Origin: Candidatus Ancillula glyptotermitis
GTDB lineage: Bacteria > Actinomycetota > Actinomycetes > Actinomycetales > Bifidobacteriaceae
Direction: 5' to 3'
Assembly: GCA_031268675.1 (NCBI GenBank)
Contig: JAIRWY010000059.1
Span: 1 to 45,057, forward strand
DNA length: 45,057 bases
Below, piece after piece: positions 43,809 to 45,057 of the stretch; within the stretch, counting starts at the first letter, position 1; each line of letters starts with the position of its first letter. A program made the translations under genes and the position numbers. The notes under the pieces were generated by a model that had not been told where the DNA came from, searched no databases, and saw only the letters and a program-made list of their open reading frames with translations.

Positions 43809-44537
43809 CTAGTCCACAATTGGAACAGTTTTATTCCAGTCAAAAATGCAATGCAGACCGTTTACGATTCCAAGCGTTGAAATAGATGCAGTATCAAGTA
43901 CTAATTTACCTCCATTTTTTGGGTCTATGCCTAACCAAGTACATGCAATTACACGCAGAATCTGTGAATGAGCAATTACTAAAACATCTTGTTTACTCTG
44001 CACAGTCATATTTATCTGGTCAACGAAACGTCGTGCGCGTGCAGAAACTGCTGCCAAACTTTCACCTGGTAAGTGTGCAATTTCTATGCGATTTCCTTCT
44101 TCATCTTCTGCTGCTTTAGGAATCGGTAGTGATGAAGTGTTGATGTTAATACCATCAATCCAAATGTTGTAATCATGACCGATTAGTGCTGATAACTGCT
44201 CACGAGTATGTCCTTCAATACTACCGTAGTCCCATTCTGCAAGTGCTTGCGAAGTCTGAAAAGTAGTATATCCAACTTGTTTCGCAGTTTCTTGTGCACG
44301 CCTCAGTGGAGATACGAAAATCTGCTTGGCAGAAGAAGAACCATTGAAGTTGTATTCATTTAAAAGTGAGCCAGCAAACCGCGCCTGCTTTCTGCCAATT
44401 GCAGTTAGTGGTAGATTTGTGCGACCAGTATACCGACCTATTTTAGACCACGCAGTCTGACCATGCCGCATTAGAACTAGCTTGCCTAAATTATTCTGCT
44501 CTTTAATTGTTTCAAAACCATGAGAAAATTCTACCAT
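43809..44537 (-). CDS. Histidine phosphatase / phosphoglycerate-mutase-like protein
   Basis: This 242-residue member of the histidine phosphatase superfamily has the phospho-accepting His in LMRHGQTAWS and the second catalytic His in AHSQILRVIAC. The substrate loop GRYTGRTNLPLT is of the broad-specificity phosphatase kind rather than a full glycolytic mutase, so phosphatase activity is more likely. The ATG at 44537 is preferred over the ORF-track start at 44588, because TATAAT lies six bases upstream of it and inside the longer version. The bases between (GGAGGT) also resemble a ribosome binding site but touch the ATG. First gene of the run with rlmB, aroE and prmC. Confidence 0.85.
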   Translation of the reverse strand: MVEFSHGFETIKEQNNLGKLVLMRHGQTAWSKIGRYTGRTNLPLTAIGRKQARFAGSLLNEYNFNGSSSAKQIFVSPLRRAQETAKQVGYTTFQTSQALAEWDYGSIEGHTREQLSALIGHDYNIWIDGININTSSLPIPKAAEDEEGNRIEIAHLPGESLAAVSARARRFVDQINMTVQSKQDVLVIAHSQILRVIACTWLGIDPKNGGKLVLDTASISTLGIVNGLHCIFDWNKTVPIVD

Positions 44538-44543
44538 ACCTCC

Positions 44544-44569
44544 ATTATACCACATGCCTATGACATTTT
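44544..44569 (-). promoter_or_regulatory. Leaderless promoter of the phosphatase gene with the AAAATGTCATA element
   Basis: On the minus strand: AAAATGTCATA, four bases (GGCA), TGTGG, TATAAT, then six bases to the ATG at 44537. It differs from the DEAD-box promoter only in the four-base linker. Confidence 0.7.
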
Positions 44570-45057
44570 GCTTTTTATGCATCCGCATCTGAAGTAGGAC
44601 ACCCTAAGAGGTAGTATTTTATGCGAGAGTATAATTCCAAACATGAGTAATAATATCTTCTCTAAACACAAGTTTTTGTTTATTTAACAAAAGCAACACT
44701 AGTATTTTATAATCAATAGAAGTTGACTTAATAACGTTAAGTACTAGTATAACACTGCAGTAAACAAGTAGATGCATAAAAATGTTAAATAGATGTTAAA
44801 CTTTTCTGAGGAGGTTGATGTATAATGCAAGGTGTTGTAGTTTGTAAAAAAAGCTGAAGAAAAGAAACAGGTAGACTACACAACTTTCAGCACAAAAGAC
44901 AAGAAACAGGTATGTTCCATTGCGCATTTACCACTCTGCTTATACATCATGAAGTCTAAAAAAGCCTGTTTTCCCCCTTCAAAATAGTACATGTGTATAT
45001 AACACACATAAGCACCTTAAATCAAACCACGTGCTTATAAATAGCCTTAATGAAGGT
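44570..45057. other. Gene-free end region with a promoter-like site, a strong ribosome binding site and repeats
   Basis: No convincing gene is present. Plus-strand TTGACT (44723-44728), 16 bases and TAGTAT (44745-44750) could be a promoter. AGGAGG (44809-44814) is followed by mini-ORFs only (MYNARCCSL from 44818; MQGVVVCKKS from 44825). AAGAAACAGGTA occurs at 44862-44873 and 44901-44912. ACTAGTAT occurs twice around 44700-44750. Near the edge ATAAGCAC (45008-45015) pairs with GTGCTTAT (45031-45038). This could be a leader or small RNA, but I recognise no known family. Confidence 0.45.

Noticed and set aside
44589-45057. tRNA, tmRNA or RNase P RNA gene at the window end
   Set aside because: No TPsiC-like GTTCRA signature, cloverleaf or known core motif was found by eye.

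Overview
The window looks like chromosome from an AT-rich actinobacterium, probably in or near the Bifidobacteriales. This placement is inferred from four things. Shikimate kinase and 3-dehydroquinate synthase are fused (AroKB), as I recall for bifidobacteria. A secreted protease ends in SLH-like repeats of the 'VTRAQMAAFLYRLAG' type. Many genes start directly at the predicted transcription start (leaderless). The aspartate carbamoyltransferase sequence is of the mycobacterial/Bacillus type. TGA is used as a normal stop, and GTG and TTG starts are common. I see no rRNA, tRNA, insertion sequence, prophage or CRISPR array.

Layout. 1-491: tail of a sortase-anchored surface protein, then a hairpin-rich intergenic region. 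492-3848 (+): a CxxC membrane protein, a membrane-anchored DsbA-like protein, L-lactate dehydrogenase and TilS. 3810-6095 (-): a secreted S8 protease with FN3 and SLH-like repeats. 6540-9320 (+): a DEAD-box RNA helicase and a Bcr/CflA-type MFS exporter. 9459-20672 (+): rpoB, rpoC, a rearranged pyrB and parC, tightly packed. 20673-20989: a convergent intergenic region carrying a regularly spaced array of palindromes. 27617-20990 (-): a compact run tkt-glgC-FKBP-aroC-aroKB. 27721-30473 (+): a GT2 glycosyltransferase, a DUF2304 membrane protein and a CPA1 antiporter. 33786-30478 (-): a TPM-domain membrane protein, an OmpR-type response regulator and a histidine kinase. 34011-37245 (+): thioredoxin, glmS, a small membrane protein and a rhomboid protease. 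38621-37311 (-): pyrC. 38757-41114 (+): pcrA. 44537-41111 (-): phosphoglycerate-mutase-like phosphatase, rlmB, aroE and prmC. 44570-45057: no gene recognised, but promoter-like and repeat elements.

The strongest finding is the pyrB product. It carries all the aspartate carbamoyltransferase active-site motifs, but the order is N-terminal helix, aspartate domain, carbamoyl-phosphate domain instead of helix, carbamoyl-phosphate domain, aspartate domain. The protein is the normal length, in one frame, and packed between rpoC and parC. This looks like a natural segment-swapped (circular-permutation-like) ATCase.

Other points worth following up: at least eight genes have a TATAAT element 6-7 bases before their start codon; three of those promoters share an AAAATGTCATA element; the parC/aroKB intergenic region holds a roughly 50-base-period array; and a CTAC-motif membrane protein is paired with a DsbA-like protein. 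Shikimate-pathway genes (aroC, aroKB, aroE) and transketolase, which supplies erythrose-4-phosphate, are in two clusters on the minus strand. PyrB and PyrC provide two pyrimidine steps from separate places.
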